Source of the DNA: Phoronis australis
Taxonomy: Eukaryota; Phoronida; Phoronidae
DNA length: 64,000 nucleotides
Assembly: GCA_002633005.1 (NCBI GenBank)
Contig: NMRA01000070.1
Span: 62,001-126,000, forward strand
Direction of reading: 5' to 3'
Below are positions 26,101-34,800 of this stretch, in pieces. The notes under the pieces were generated by a model that did not search any database, was not told where the DNA came from, and worked only from the letters and a program-made list of their open reading frames with translations. The position numbers and the translations under genes are program-made. Position 1 is the first letter of the stretch. Each line of letters starts with the position of its first letter.

Positions 26101-29100
26101 TATTTGTCTACAATGATGAAAATTTGCTGAATATCACTGGCCACCGGGGTACACTTTTAACGTCCTCTCCCAATTTCCCCTCAACACCCACCGTCAGCTT
26201 AGTGCCCAATCTCAGAATTAATCTATCGCTAGGATTTTGAATGACGGCTTAACTGACCAATCAGAACGCAGCATTCTTGACATACCTTGTTTCCAAGTCG
26301 CCATCTTTCTGGACAAAAAACGTGTTACCAGATAAAACTTGTTGTTTGTTTGTCGACATTTCGCAAGGGCGCTCAGTTTTACCTCCTGAATCGTACTCAA
26401 CTCACCGATGAGAAACGAACAGACTGTTTCAGCAACACTTTGCCCTATTCAGGGGGGATGCCCACTCCTTGGCTGAAAGAGATGCTGCGATATGGTTCTT
26501 TTGGCACATGGATATTTTACAATAGTAGCATCGCACTCGTGTACAAAACATAGTAGAGACACTCACTTGAGAGATCTGAATGTTCTGGTAAGCAGCCACG
26601 CGGACTTCTCAAAAATATAGTTTTTAAACGCCCGTGCTCAGCTTAACGCCCTTCCGTGATTTTTGACTTTCCCACTCTAAGCGCCTCGGGCGTTTACCCA
26701 TGTGATTACAGTAATCGCTGTCGAACATTGAGCCAAAATAACATCCTTATCACGTTGTAAATAGGTACTTTAAGTCCTTTTTTAAAGTGTTAAGCACGTG
26801 GAATGTGGCTTTACCTAAGTCATTTTTGGCTGCTCGTGGCCATTGAGAGAAGTGATTGCTTATCATTGCAACAAAAATATTTTTAATTTGTCAGTCCATT
26901 TGCATAAAAAGATTTTCTGAAAAGTTTCAACTAGACATCTGATTGATAATATTGAGTGTGGTGAGAATTTCTACCTTGCGGCGTACTTGTCTTTTTGGCT
27001 CATCATTGTGTAGGCGGACACTTAATTGCTTCACGCCCACTCAAAGTGTATAGAAGTCTCTCTTATTGGAGATTTAATTGTCAGCTGCTGTTTTGTTGCT
27101 GGTAAACTGGTGTCAAACTGAGGTTTATGCCCTTGCTCCTGGGTGCCAAGTCAAATCCCTAGGAATTTGTTTTCTAGCTTTGCCATGCATCTACTTGAGG
27201 TTGGTGGATGTTCAATTTCAGTAAGTTGCCTTGGTTTATTGGACTTATTGAACACTCACGCAGTAAACTACTGTGGTTTTCTTTTTTCGATTGTGCACAA
27301 AAATTAATTGCAAAAATTCAAATATTTCTATTTTTAGAGGCTCATAACATAGTTGAAATGCTGCACAATTTGATGAGAAGTTCCATTTTATGATTGCAAA
27401 TCGACAAAAGGTTTCCTCGACTTTTATTTCTGTTAGGAAAATTGACCCAATGAATTTTGACATGTCGGTCGTATTGTGCTCTAAATTGAAGAACATTTCC
27501 CTTACTTGCATGCTTACGGTATCCATGTCAAGGGCTTTGCGTGCAAGTCAGATAAAATATCAGTGGAGTATCTTGGTGAACGACTTTCAGACGTTTTGGG
27601 AAGCAAAATTCATGCAAGGTTGATACTTTCAAGGAAGACGTGATTAAATAATAAATTGATGTTGGGCATGGGGTAAAGTTTCCTGTAGTTTGAACAAAAA
27701 AATAATGGCCAAAATTTGTCATTTTTTGATTTTCAAACACTCACTGTATTGCCGAAATGTTCAAAATTTCGTCTTGTTTGTTGATGACACCCGTAGTATG
27801 TGAAGTTTTCAAGTAAAATTGTCTTCTTGTTGACAGTTTTACGGTTCCTCCATATTGTGTGCTATAATTTAAAGTATCTTTACCTTAGCTGAACATTGGT
27901 GTTCTTGACCATTGAACCTTTGTGCTGGTAGTATAACAGCCCTAGTTATAAGCATATCACATTGAGCCTAACCCAATATATACCATTGGCATCCTTCAAG
28001 CTGTCTTCACTGCAGGTGTAATGGTTATTTCATCTCACAGTGATCTGACTGTGTTTATTTTTAACTTGTCCAAGGCTACTTTTAGCATGTTGAGTTGGTT
28101 ATGGAACAGTGTGGCGTTTTTGCCTCTTGGTTGGAATGTGTTGACTTGCTCACTCCTTTTCCCGTATTTGGAGCTGTCAGTCTATCCTCACGGGGAGGGG
28201 NAATGGAACTCAGATGTTCAGATCAAGTAAAAGTGTATGAAGTAGCCATTTGTCTTCTGTTAAATTAAACCACTGTTTTGTCAGTAATTGTGTGTAGCAA
28301 CCTTTCAGCTGTCTTCAAAGGACTTCTTAATGCTGTTGTTGAAAAACATGTTACTTTTTCTCTCTGCAGTGAGTGTGATCTGCTTTTTGCGCTCAGTCTT
28401 TTCCATTGATCTTATCCATGTTGTGATCAAGGAAGTAGGCTGGGTTTTTCATGACACACAAAATCAAAAAATGTCACAACGAATGGTGAAGTATTATAAC
28501 AAGGTATCTGAGCCTTGTTTATTGGGTTTGGTTAGATTTCAGTTCAGAACATTTTTTTGGTTAATTCTGCCTTTGTCACCAGTGTTAAACATCACAAGTC
28601 ACACGTTAGCCCTATGAGTGAACAATTCTTTCTCTGCTCCCAGGTTTGTATTGTTTTCTCTGTTTTTCTTGACAGGAGGCTATTATTTCCAAATTTTATT
28701 CCATTGTATTCACTTACATTTATGTTCATCAGTGAACACTGACTGCGTGCCACTACTGGTGCATGATAAAACAAAATGTCATTTACGTGTAGAATATCTT
28801 TTTGTATGGAACTCTAAACGGGCCTGTATCTCTGAAACTCATTTAACTCGATCTCTGAGCCATCTTTTCCATTTAAAAATAATGGAGATTGACAATTGGC
28901 AATAGACGCTTATCCAGAGTTATTATCAGTTTGCGAAAATTGCCAATGTATTTTATTGGTATTGGCACATGCAAATTGCTTCGTTGATTTCCAGGAGCAC
29001 TTTATGCCATCTTGATAACTTCGTGGACAAGATGTGGATGGGCACATTGTAGTACTGAAGTCATTTTCAAAATAACTGATTGCATGTGTCTGCTTAAGCT

Positions 29101-32100
29101 GAAATCGAACAATTTGGGGAAAAATTGCTAAGTAAGGTGATATGTTGAGCCTGAATTCAAGAAATGGGCTTATCAACACCATGTCTACCATATTTCTTAA
29201 AGTGGCAGTAAACCCATTGAAGATTTAAGTCTTGAGTTGTTTCTTACGCAGATGAGAAGTGGTTTTGGTCTTACAAAGAACTGACAGTCCATTATTTCTT
29301 GAGAACGTGACCGAGGATAAAAATGACGTGCAAGTCTATAGCTACCTTAAGTGTCGTCCACATGACGGAGTAACCCAGAACAAAATACTACTGGAACAAA
29401 TTGCCCCAAGGTTTAATAGTAATGTGGACGCTAATTCCATTGGGTCCATCTTGTGAAGACAGAGTACGGCAAATTGTAGTGTGGATGCAAAGCTGAATAC
29501 AAAGTATCTTGGTAATTAACACGCAAATCGTTGTGTCAGACAAAGTATCTTGGTAATCAACATCTGCTCAGTTACATACATACTTATGGCTGTTAAATCC
29601 TTCTTGCGCCACATTTGTCACTAGGTTTAGAGCGTGTAGTACAGACTCTGAATGGGGGGACAAGTTGTTCTGGAATAACTTACAGTGTGGACGTGGCATT
29701 TGGACACTTTTAGTTGTGGGGGGGATAATGTTAAATGTGTTAGGGACAGGAAGGTTTTAGCTTTTACCCAAGTAGGAATGTCCGACATTTGCGATGTGAA
29801 AAATACTCAGTTACTCACTGGTAGGGTCTCGGCATAGGTGACTGTATAAGGATTCAGTTGGTTACAATGTACAGGCGCTTGTTTAAATGTTTATACATTA
29901 GGCAGAGTATGGGCTGGGTTGTACTAGTCAGCAGTGAAACTAAACACGCTGTAGTGGTAATTAATGACCCATTATTGTACCGTTAGGCTTTTACGCACCA
30001 TTTTCGAAAATATTTTGTTGTGTGATGGGATGAATTTCTTGATGGCATGATTGAGTTCATTTGCATTTAATGTATAGTGTGGAGATATCATCTTAAGATT
30101 TTTCGCCTGTTGATTAAAAACGCGACACATGAATATGACACTAACACTCCAAATGTTATTAGAACCGATATGTTGATGATTTGCTGTTATTAAGGCCCTG
30201 CTCATATTAACATCTTGATGAAATGCACTGAGAAAAGGTAGAAACAGGCAAGTTGAGCTTAGATATGTCCCTAATGAGACACTGTGTATGGATTCTTTCA
30301 CAGATTGTACAACGCGGAGTCATTCCCACTTGGTGTCTCTCCCATTTGTGAGATCACCCTGAGAATTTCGTTAGTGTGATGGGTTGTGTCTTGTCTATGC
30401 AATGACAAGGTCATCTTCGCTGCACGAGGACCAGATACACTTTCAATTGTTACTGTCGTTCCATGTGTAGTAGTGCAACCTTCAAAAGTTCCATGTCGTC
30501 TATAAATAGAAAACTAGAACCCAATTTGTGTTTTCAGCCATACAACATGATGACGTCAATATCTGCAGTGGGGACAAGTCGTTGCCATGGTGTGGTTAAT
30601 GCTGTCTCTGTCCCCATTTAATCCTTTCTGCTAATGTTTACATTGTGGAATTGTAACAGATTTTTTGTTGAGTCCAATGCAGTGTGAAAACGAACACATC
30701 TTCCTCTTCGACTGTCTTACCAATCGTGGAGCATGGGAACCATTTGTGAATCAAAGTGTATGAAGTCACCCATGGATGAAATGCCCATTTGTTATTTTCA
30801 GATGTGTGGAGTCTTGGCGTACTACTTTTCATGCTGGTTTGTGGGGAGCCTCCGTTCCAGGAGGCCAACGACAGCGAAACGCTAACGATGATACTTGACT
30901 GTAAATATAAAATGCCAAAACACGTGAGCACAGAACTGCAGGAGTAAGTATTTACATAAAACTCAATGCAATTCAACCGTTTAACTGTGTTGGGTTTTCA
31001 CGGATAAACAGTGTTTTAGGAATTATGGACATCAAGTAAAAGCTTACAAAGATGCAGTACAAAGGAAATGTGTACTTAAACTCTTCTCAAAAACACATTT
31101 ACGGTAAAAGTTCTTGAATTTGGACAGTGAAAAAATAATGATTTTGCTCTCGGGATCGGAGCTTGTCCTAAATTCTAGAAATACGTATGGTAACATTGGT
31201 CATCAAAAATTCAAGAAACAGTAGAAAGACTGCAAGATTACCCTATCTGTGGATTGAAAATACATTGCCCGAAATTTGATAAATGTGACGAACGCTAAAG
31301 TCGTCTTTGTCCCCGAGTTCCAGAATCCCATGAAGAAAATTCAATTTTTGCGAGAGTTTCCGTGTCCCAAATTCTATAGATTGACCCAAATTGGAGAATT
31401 TTTACTGTACTCTCCACCAATTCTGTTTGGGAGGTGGCGTGAACGCAGTAAGCGATGTTCTCTTAATTCTTTGAAAGAATGAAAAACAGCCATGTGAATG
31501 AGTGCAGAAAAGTAATAAGTAAACTGTTGATGAATAGATTTGTATCTTTTATATACGAACATTTTCAGTCTTCTGGTGTTTAGTAATTTGACCTCGTATG
31601 CTTCACTGTTGCAGTTTAATAGACAAAATGCTGCGACGCGATCCCAGTGCACGGATACTTCTCGATGACATTCTCAACCATCCGTGGATCGCCACGGACC
31701 CAAACGCTGATAACTCGTGTCATGTGGCGCTGGTCTCGCGCGAGCATCTGTCTGACTCCGATCACAATCTCATCATTGACCGAATGGCTGACGGCAAGAT
31801 AGCCACGCGGGAAGAAATCGTTAGGTAAGATAGTCGTGAAGAGTTGACTCTTGTATCCCTCTTGCTGACCTGAGGCCTCGTCATTTTGGATGACATCTAT
31901 CTTTTGAGAGTCTTCACACAATATCCCCATACAATATAAGCGGATCACGTGACCTCTGTAGCTTTGCCTTGTGATTACATATATTTAGGATGATATCTGG
32001 AGAACCGACGTGACAACAATGTGCCGACACCTGTCAATTTTTGGGCACCCCACCCCCTAATGGCCAGTTTGGTCTTGGCAAGGAATTTTTTCAGCTGCAC

Positions 32101-34800
32101 TTTTGGGGAGAAGAGTGTCGGGATGATACCTAGAGATTAGTTGATTTTTGGGCGATTCCGACCACAGCAGTAACCCGTGGCTATTCTGCTTTTGACCAGG
32201 GACTTTTTCACTAGTTTTGATGAAGAGCATTTTTGGATTGCAATTAAACTTGACACAGAGGTATATGACGGCATTGCTCCAGCACCAAATTCAATCACTG
32301 CAGCACCTTCTAGTGGACATGTTGTCTAGTTGTCTGCTTCATATCTCAGATAAAATTTGGCAAAAGGGTGTAGGTATCTAGAAAACTAATGGGATGGACT
32401 TCCTTCTACTCAAAAATGTTATAAAAAACAAAAAGTTGTGAATCATTTCACCTCTAAAGCTATACACATGAATTTTATTCTGTCTCATATTGTTGGTTCT
32501 TTCATGTCCACCGAAAAAGGAATTGAGGCATCGAAAAAGGGTGGCAAAAAACCCGCAAAATAAACAGTCTTCATCCTAAAACCACCACGTCCCTGCCAGT
32601 GCTTGACACAAGCCAACACTAGATTCTGAAAGCAAAAGGTTTACAGATTCCAAAAATGTGGTCCAAAAGTGCTGCGATCCAATCAGATTGCAATTTTGGG
32701 TTGTTTAAGAGCTACCTGAAATTGCAGCAGATTCCTTGGTGGCTGAGCAGTAATGTAACTATGCTACACGAGCAAATCAGATTCACAGAACCTCCTCATA
32801 ACCCATGCCTCGAAAGTGCCGCCAAACGTGGCCTGTCCTAAGCTGTAAATTATAGGGGGCTCAAGTTGTCCACAACAAAAGTCTAACAGCACTGTGCCAC
32901 CTTACACGAATCTGACAAGCACCTCTGATGTTGTTGCAGTTCATTAGAACAAACACCTTTGATGTTGTTGCAGTTCATTAGAACAAACACCTCTGATGTT
33001 GTTGCAGTTCATTAGAACAAACACCTCTGATGTTGTTGCAGTTCATTAGAACAAACACCTCTGATGTTGTTGCAGTTCATTAGAACAAACACCTCTGATG
33101 TTGTTGCAGTTCATTAGAACAAACACCTCTGATGTTGTTGCAGTTCATTAGAACAAACACCTCTGATGTTGTTGCAGTTCATTAGAACAAACACCTCTGA
33201 TGTTGTTGCAGTTCATTAGAACAAACACCTCTGATGTTGTTGCAGTTCATTAGAACAAACACCTCTGATGTTGTTGCAGTTCATTAGAACAAACACCTCT
33301 GATGTTGTTGCAGTTCATTAGAACAAACACCTCTGATGTTGTTGCAGTTCATTAGAACAAACACCTCTGATGTTGTTGCAGTTCATTAGAACAAACACCT
33401 CTGATGTTGTTGCAGTTCATTAGAACAAACACCTCTGATGTTGTTGCAGTTCATTAGAACAAACACCTCTGATGTTGTTGCAGTTCATTAGAACAAACAC
33501 CTCTGATGTTGTTGCAGTTCATTAGAACAAACACCTCTGATGTTGTTGCAGTTCATTAGAACAAACACCTCTGATGTTGTTGCAGTTCATTAGAACAAAC
33601 ACCTCTNACTCGGAGGCATCGGAAAGTAAGGAACAAGTAGACATTGACATGGAGATGAGTCACGTGATCAAGCATGTGCGCTCAACGGAGGATGACTTGT
33701 CGTGCAAGAGTACGGGCGAGATGAACATGAGTATGGGTAGTCTGTCCCTGCGGAGGACCGTGCCTAGTCGGCCACTGCGTTCCGTGAGCAGCTCACCTCA
33801 GCTACTCAACATTCAGTTGCTCAACCAGATCTGTGAAGAGGGCGAGAGTGATGACGAAGATGATGACATCTTAGGCCAGACGCTGAGTTCGCCTCGCTGG
33901 ATCCACGAGCGCGCCTCCCTTGCCTCACCAGAGATGATCCGCAAGTTTCACAACCGCAAGAAGAGACTGCACGGCAGTAAGAGTCGTACTGGGACCAGCT
34001 GTAGCAGCTCGGATGCCAGTGACACGGACGAGAACGAGACACGTAAGCGTAAACAGAAGCTTAAGTCCCAGATGCACCGGCGAGACTCGAGTGATTACTC
34101 CAGTGATACGGACGGTCCTGGAGGGCACGGGCCATCTGGCGGGGCCGGGCAGTCGTGGGGTGGCAGTGGTGGTGGCAGGGGTGGCGGAGGTGGTGGTAGG
34201 AGTAAGAAGGATCGTGATCGAGACGAAGACAACAACGACAACAACAAGAGGCGGAAGAGCAGTGGGAGTAACAATATGAAGGGCAAACAACAGAATGGCA
34301 GCTGCAGTGGCAGCCATCAGGAAGACAAGAAGGTTCCACAGTCGGACAAGGCCGAATCTGCACCCAAGAACGGCATCATCATCCATGTAGAACCTGTTAA
34401 GAATCTCTCCAGGCGAAGCGACGGACAGAAGTCGAGCAACCTGAGCTTGGCTTCAAACCTGTCCAACTGGAGCCTGTCGAGTCGCGGCAGCAAATACATC
34501 GTAGACCCATGCAGCAACACACCGTGCCAACGCACAGTTGACACGAACAACATGGAGAACAGGTTGCGCAACCTGCTTCTTCACGAACATGCACGGGACT
34601 TCAGTGATCTTACATCTGACAAAGGTCGCGAGAAGTACGATTGTGGAAAGGACTTTCTGGTGCGCAAGCTGAGTTCCTCAGGTGTCATACGCAAGTGCTC
34701 AAAGGACAAAATCAAAAGTAATGGAGACAGCAGCAACAGACTCATGCCCGATGCGAAGTCATTAGACAAGTCGATGTCTCGATGCTGTAGTGTGGTGTAG
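7545..34800 (+). CDS. SNRK: SNRK, SNF-related serine/threonine kinase (four coding segments seen, internal gap)
   Basis: AMPK-related kinase activated by LKB1 phosphorylation of the T-loop; in vertebrates it acts in cardiac and adipose metabolism and vascular development. Coding segments: 7545-8136, 30802-30943, 31615-31824 and about 33608-34800. The first three join in phase to residues 1-314, covering the whole kinase domain and the first half of the UBA domain. The last segment gives 396 further codons with the family's [14 protein letters not shown] and SKYIVDP motifs and a C-terminal CSVV box. Human SNRK is about 765 residues; here about 710 are visible, and about 100 residues between UBA half one and the last segment are absent, where the sequence has an N at 33607. 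Start chosen because [18 protein letters not shown] aligns with the vertebrate N terminus. Confidence 0.95.
9113..9495 (+). repeat. MITE family A, copy 1
   Basis: About 383 bp, starting TTTCCCATTGGAGG and ending CCCCTAGTGAGAA (inverted relation). It shares the AGTAGGATTTAAAAGCAAAG, GATATACGATC and TTCGGCGAAGCTTCAGTAAA segments with copies at 15523-15963 and 49370-49715. Confidence 0.7.
9536..9704 (-). repeat. MITE family B, copy 1
   Basis: Reverse copy of the 36848-37007 element: terminal ACGTATCGC and GCGATAGGT, with CAATAATGCTGCGTTCTAAA and GTCAGTTAAGCCGTCACTCA inside. It sits 40 bases from MITE family A copy 1. Confidence 0.7.
13250..13306 (+). repeat. 19-bp tandem repeat, 3 copies
   Basis: Three perfect copies of TCATGCTTGTGTCAAGTTG. 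Confidence 0.9.
13361..13568. repeat. MITE family D, copy 1
   Basis: Ends AGTAAAAATTCTTCAATTTG and CCCAAACTAAAAATTTTTTA are inverted. Internal ATTGCTAAAATTGCCATATT recurs at 14650, 17050, 27300, 27700 and 49865. The termini resemble those of MITE family C. Confidence 0.6.
15523..15963 (+). repeat. MITE family A, copy 2
   Basis: Begins TTTCCCACTAGAGGAGAAGC and ends CTCCACTACGGGATA. It shares the TAGGATTTAAAAACAAGGCT, ATATACGATCTCGCGAG and AGTTTCGGCAAAACATCAGT segments with copy 1. No ORF. Confidence 0.7.
17030..17230 (+). repeat. MITE family D, copy 2
   Basis: ATTGCGAAAATTGTCATATT near 17049 followed, about 130 bases on, by GTCTGCCGTATTATGTG, the same order as the other family D copies. Confidence 0.5.
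18290..18420. repeat. TTAAGCGCCC-rich repeat
   Basis: At least four spaced copies of a (T)TAAGCGCCC-like motif alternate with short spacers. A relative at 26623-26700 shares the motif and the adjacent TGTGATTTTTGA-like spacer. Confidence 0.5.
20074..20325. repeat. MITE family C, copy 1 (diverged)
   Basis: AAAATTCTCCAATTTGGGTC at the left, CACTGTGCCAAAGTGGCGAA near the right, with GAATTTGGGAC repeated inside. Same layout as 62236-62515. Confidence 0.6.
20514..20922. repeat. MITE with 45-bp inverted ends
   Basis: Left CCTGGGCCCGGTCTCTAATC and right GATTGGAGACCGGGCCCAGG are near-perfect inverted repeats; similarity continues through CTCGAAA-rich arms to about 45 bp. The interior is dominated by spaced ACTCGAAA/TTTCGAGT motifs. 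No ORF. Confidence 0.8.
22049..22054. repeat. Target-site duplication CTCTGA (left)
   Basis: Matches 22911-22916 exactly, immediately outside the terminal inverted repeats. Confidence 0.75.
22055..22910. mobile_element. 856-bp nonautonomous TIR transposon carrying an 83-codon ORF
   Basis: TATGGCGTGTTATGTGTTGC at the left is inverted exactly at the right (GCAACACATAACACGCCATA), and similarity runs about 95 bp inward. A 6-bp target duplication CTCTGA flanks it (22049-22054 and 22911-22916). The right arm has three tandem copies of a 23-bp ATATTTGATCTTCTTATATT-like unit; the left has one. The middle (22320-22680) is not repetitive and holds an ORF. The superfamily cannot be assigned without the transposase. 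Confidence 0.85.
22348..22599 (+). CDS. Small acidic ORF inside the TIR element, unrecognised
   Basis: 83 codons, initiated in a good context (A at -3, G at +4). The product is acidic: [20 protein letters not shown] begins a predicted helix, [20 protein letters not shown] and [13 protein letters not shown] form a second helical stretch, then a Gln/Thr/Ser-rich tail. The stop lies in CGCGGGTAAATAAC, which is also a fair splice donor (G|GTAAAT), so the ORF may be a first exon whose partner exons are lost. Inverted CCAAT boxes (GATTGG at 22323, GACCAATCACAG at 22619) lie just outside it. It could be the N terminus of the parent transposon's protein or a captured host exon. Expression is unknown. 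Confidence 0.5.
   Translation: MAATEEELLPHFFDNLAHFIDICEHEFSSGDSEVVNDAMQQIDAYLYALKSIDERFREELGSDPNQPTTNQAQGESTSSTTRG
22911..22916. repeat. Target-site duplication CTCTGA (right)
   Basis: Matches 22049-22054 exactly. Confidence 0.75.
23610..23615. repeat. Target-site duplication TACATT (left)
   Basis: Identical to 24535-24540, immediately outside the foldback element. Confidence 0.8.
23616..24534. mobile_element. Foldback element with nested insertion
   Basis: CAAGGTACCTAAATTACACG is inverted at the right end (GTAGTTTAGGTACCTTG), and the arms continue as roughly 100-bp inverted repeats built from spaced ACGGAC/GTCCGT motifs. The left part also folds on itself around 23845. A perfect 6-bp duplication, TACATT, flanks it (23610-23615 and 24535-24540). 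A second element occupies about 23975-24443. Confidence 0.85.
23975..24443 (+). repeat. MITE family E inserted in the foldback element
   Basis: Starts GGCTTAACTCCGGTCTGAGC and ends near TATGAAAGGCCC, with several GTCGACG palindromes and repeated GTTCATACTG and GGAGTTAAGCG. It interrupts the right half of the foldback element. It carries a CRE palindrome at 24083-24090. Relative at 25440-25676. Confidence 0.65.
24535..24540. repeat. Target-site duplication TACATT (right)
   Basis: Identical to 23610-23615. Confidence 0.8.
24541..25439. other. No gene seen
   Basis: SNRK intron 1 sequence between repeat elements; no supported feature. Confidence 0.5.
25440..25676 (-). repeat. MITE family E, second copy (reverse)
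   Basis: Read in reverse, AACTCCGGTACGAGAGGAGT, AAACAGCGAAGTTAATAGAA and ATACTGGATGCGGTAGTTAA match the left part of 23975-24443. It also carries TGACGTCA (25503-25510). The opposite end is not clear. Confidence 0.55.
26221..26390 (+). repeat. MITE family B, copy 2
   Basis: AGGATTTTGAATGACGGCTT, then an inverted-CCAAT-like GACCAATCAGAACGCAGC, then GTTTGTCGACATTTCGCAAG. Same family as 36848-37007, but the right terminal repeat is lost. Confidence 0.65.
26623..26700. repeat. TTAAGCGCCC-rich repeat, second copy
   Basis: AAACGCCCGTGCTCAGCTTA, then CCGTGATTTTTGA and CTAAGCGCC; diverged match to 18290-18420. Confidence 0.45.
27285..27490 (+). repeat. MITE family D, copy 3
   Basis: TTGCAAAAATTCAAATATTT near 27309 and GTCGGTCGTATTGTGCTC at 27464, matching family D in order and spacing. 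Confidence 0.5.
27690..27880 (+). repeat. MITE family D, copy 4
   Basis: ATGGCCAAAATTTGTCATTT near 27703 and CTCCATATTGTGTGCTAT near 27847, diverged family D. Confidence 0.45.
27881..29344. other. No gene seen; contains one N
   Basis: SNRK intron 1. Several overlapping open frames (28021-28905) have no recognisable domain or splice context. A single N at 28201 follows a G-run and marks uncertain sequence. Confidence 0.5.
29345..29700. repeat. MITE family F, copy 1
   Basis: GTGTCGTCCACATGACGGAG and AACCCAGAACAAAATA at the left are inverted near the right end (AAGTTGTTCTGGAATAACTT and GTGTGGACG). Related to 60590-61003. Confidence 0.55.
29701..30801. other. SNRK: End of SNRK intron 1, no gene seen
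   Basis: Anonymous sequence running into the pyrimidine-rich acceptor of exon 2. Confidence 0.5.
30802..30943 (+). CDS. SNRK: SNRK exon 2 (kinase subdomains IX-X)
   Basis: 142-nt exon too short for simple ORF detection, found by similarity. The acceptor TTATTTTCAG precedes it and the donor GA|GTAAGT follows. It encodes [18 protein letters not shown], then [19 protein letters not shown], nearly identical to vertebrate SNRK residues after PAV. The first codon is split (G from exon 1), and it leaves two bases (GA). Confidence 0.95.
30944..31614 (+). other. SNRK: SNRK intron 2
   Basis: 671-base GT-AG intron. MITE family C copy 2 accounts for nearly half of it. Confidence 0.85.
31102..31407. repeat. 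MITE family C, copy 2
   Basis: Ends CGGTAAAAGTTCTTGAATTT and CCAAATTGGAGAATTTTTAC-TG are inverted, flanked by TA on both sides (31100-31101 and 31408-31409). A TA duplication fits the Tc1/mariner superfamily. Lies in SNRK intron 2. Confidence 0.7.
31615..31824 (+). CDS. SNRK: SNRK exon 3 (kinase end and first half of UBA)
   Basis: 210-nt exon with acceptor TTGCAG and donor AG|GTAAGA. It encodes [24 protein letters not shown] (kinase subdomain XI) and [20 protein letters not shown], the first helix and loop of the SNRK UBA domain (about residues 292-314). The remainder of the UBA (family motif NHITATYFLL) is not found downstream before 33607. Confidence 0.95.
32921..33606 (+). repeat. 34-bp minisatellite, 20 copies
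   Basis: Unit ACCTCTGATGTTGTTGCAGT + TCATTAGAACAAAC, period exactly 34. Copies are identical apart from one T in copy 2 (CCTTTG). It stops abruptly at an N. 34 is not a multiple of 3, so it is not coding. Confidence 0.97.
33607..33607. other. Ambiguous base marking a probable assembly gap
   Basis: A single N separates the tandem array from SNRK last-exon coding sequence with no intervening acceptor. SNRK coding for about 100 residues is missing at this point. Confidence 0.75.
33608..34800 (+). CDS. SNRK: SNRK last exon (regulatory C-terminal region), 5' end lost in gap
   Basis: 396 sense codons from 33610, stop TAG at 34798-34800. Marks of [37 protein letters not shown] and a terminal CCSVV corresponding to CCHVI in human. 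A Gly-rich tract (about 34130-34200) followed by a charged [13 protein letters not shown] run is an insertion-like, presumably disordered stretch. The apparent upstream extension of this frame into the 34-bp repeat (from 33574) is an artefact: the frame crosses the N and the repeat is noncoding. GC content is clearly higher than in the surrounding DNA. Confidence 0.95.

Larger units (their letters stand above)
8137..30801 (+). other. SNRK: SNRK intron 1 (22.7 kb), repeat-rich
   Basis: Starts GTAAGT and ends TTATTTTCAG. Individually listed elements lie at 9113, 9536, 13361, 15523, 17030, 20074, 20514, 22055, 23616, 25440, 26221, 27285, 27690 and 29345. The stretches 8137-9112, 9705-13249, 13569-15522, 15964-17029, 17231-18289, 18421-20073, 20923-22054, 22917-23609 and 26391-26622 hold no supported gene. 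One ambiguous base (N) is at 28201. Confidence 0.75.
31825..33607 (+). other. SNRK: SNRK intron 3, incomplete
   Basis: Starts GTAAGA; no matching acceptor or UBA-coding exon is found before the N at 33607. The first 1.1 kb is anonymous; the rest is a minisatellite. Confidence 0.75.

Noticed and set aside
28021-28905. Cluster of open frames in SNRK intron 1
   Set aside because: Frames overlap, are rich in Phe/Leu/Ser from AT-rich DNA, include an N, and have no recognisable content.
33574-33606. ATG upstream of the SNRK last exon, inside the minisatellite
   Set aside because: The unit is a 34-bp noncoding repeat and the frame crosses an N, so this is not a real start.
32921-33606. CRISPR-like direct repeats
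   Set aside because: No spacers: units are contiguous and identical, and the host gene is animal.
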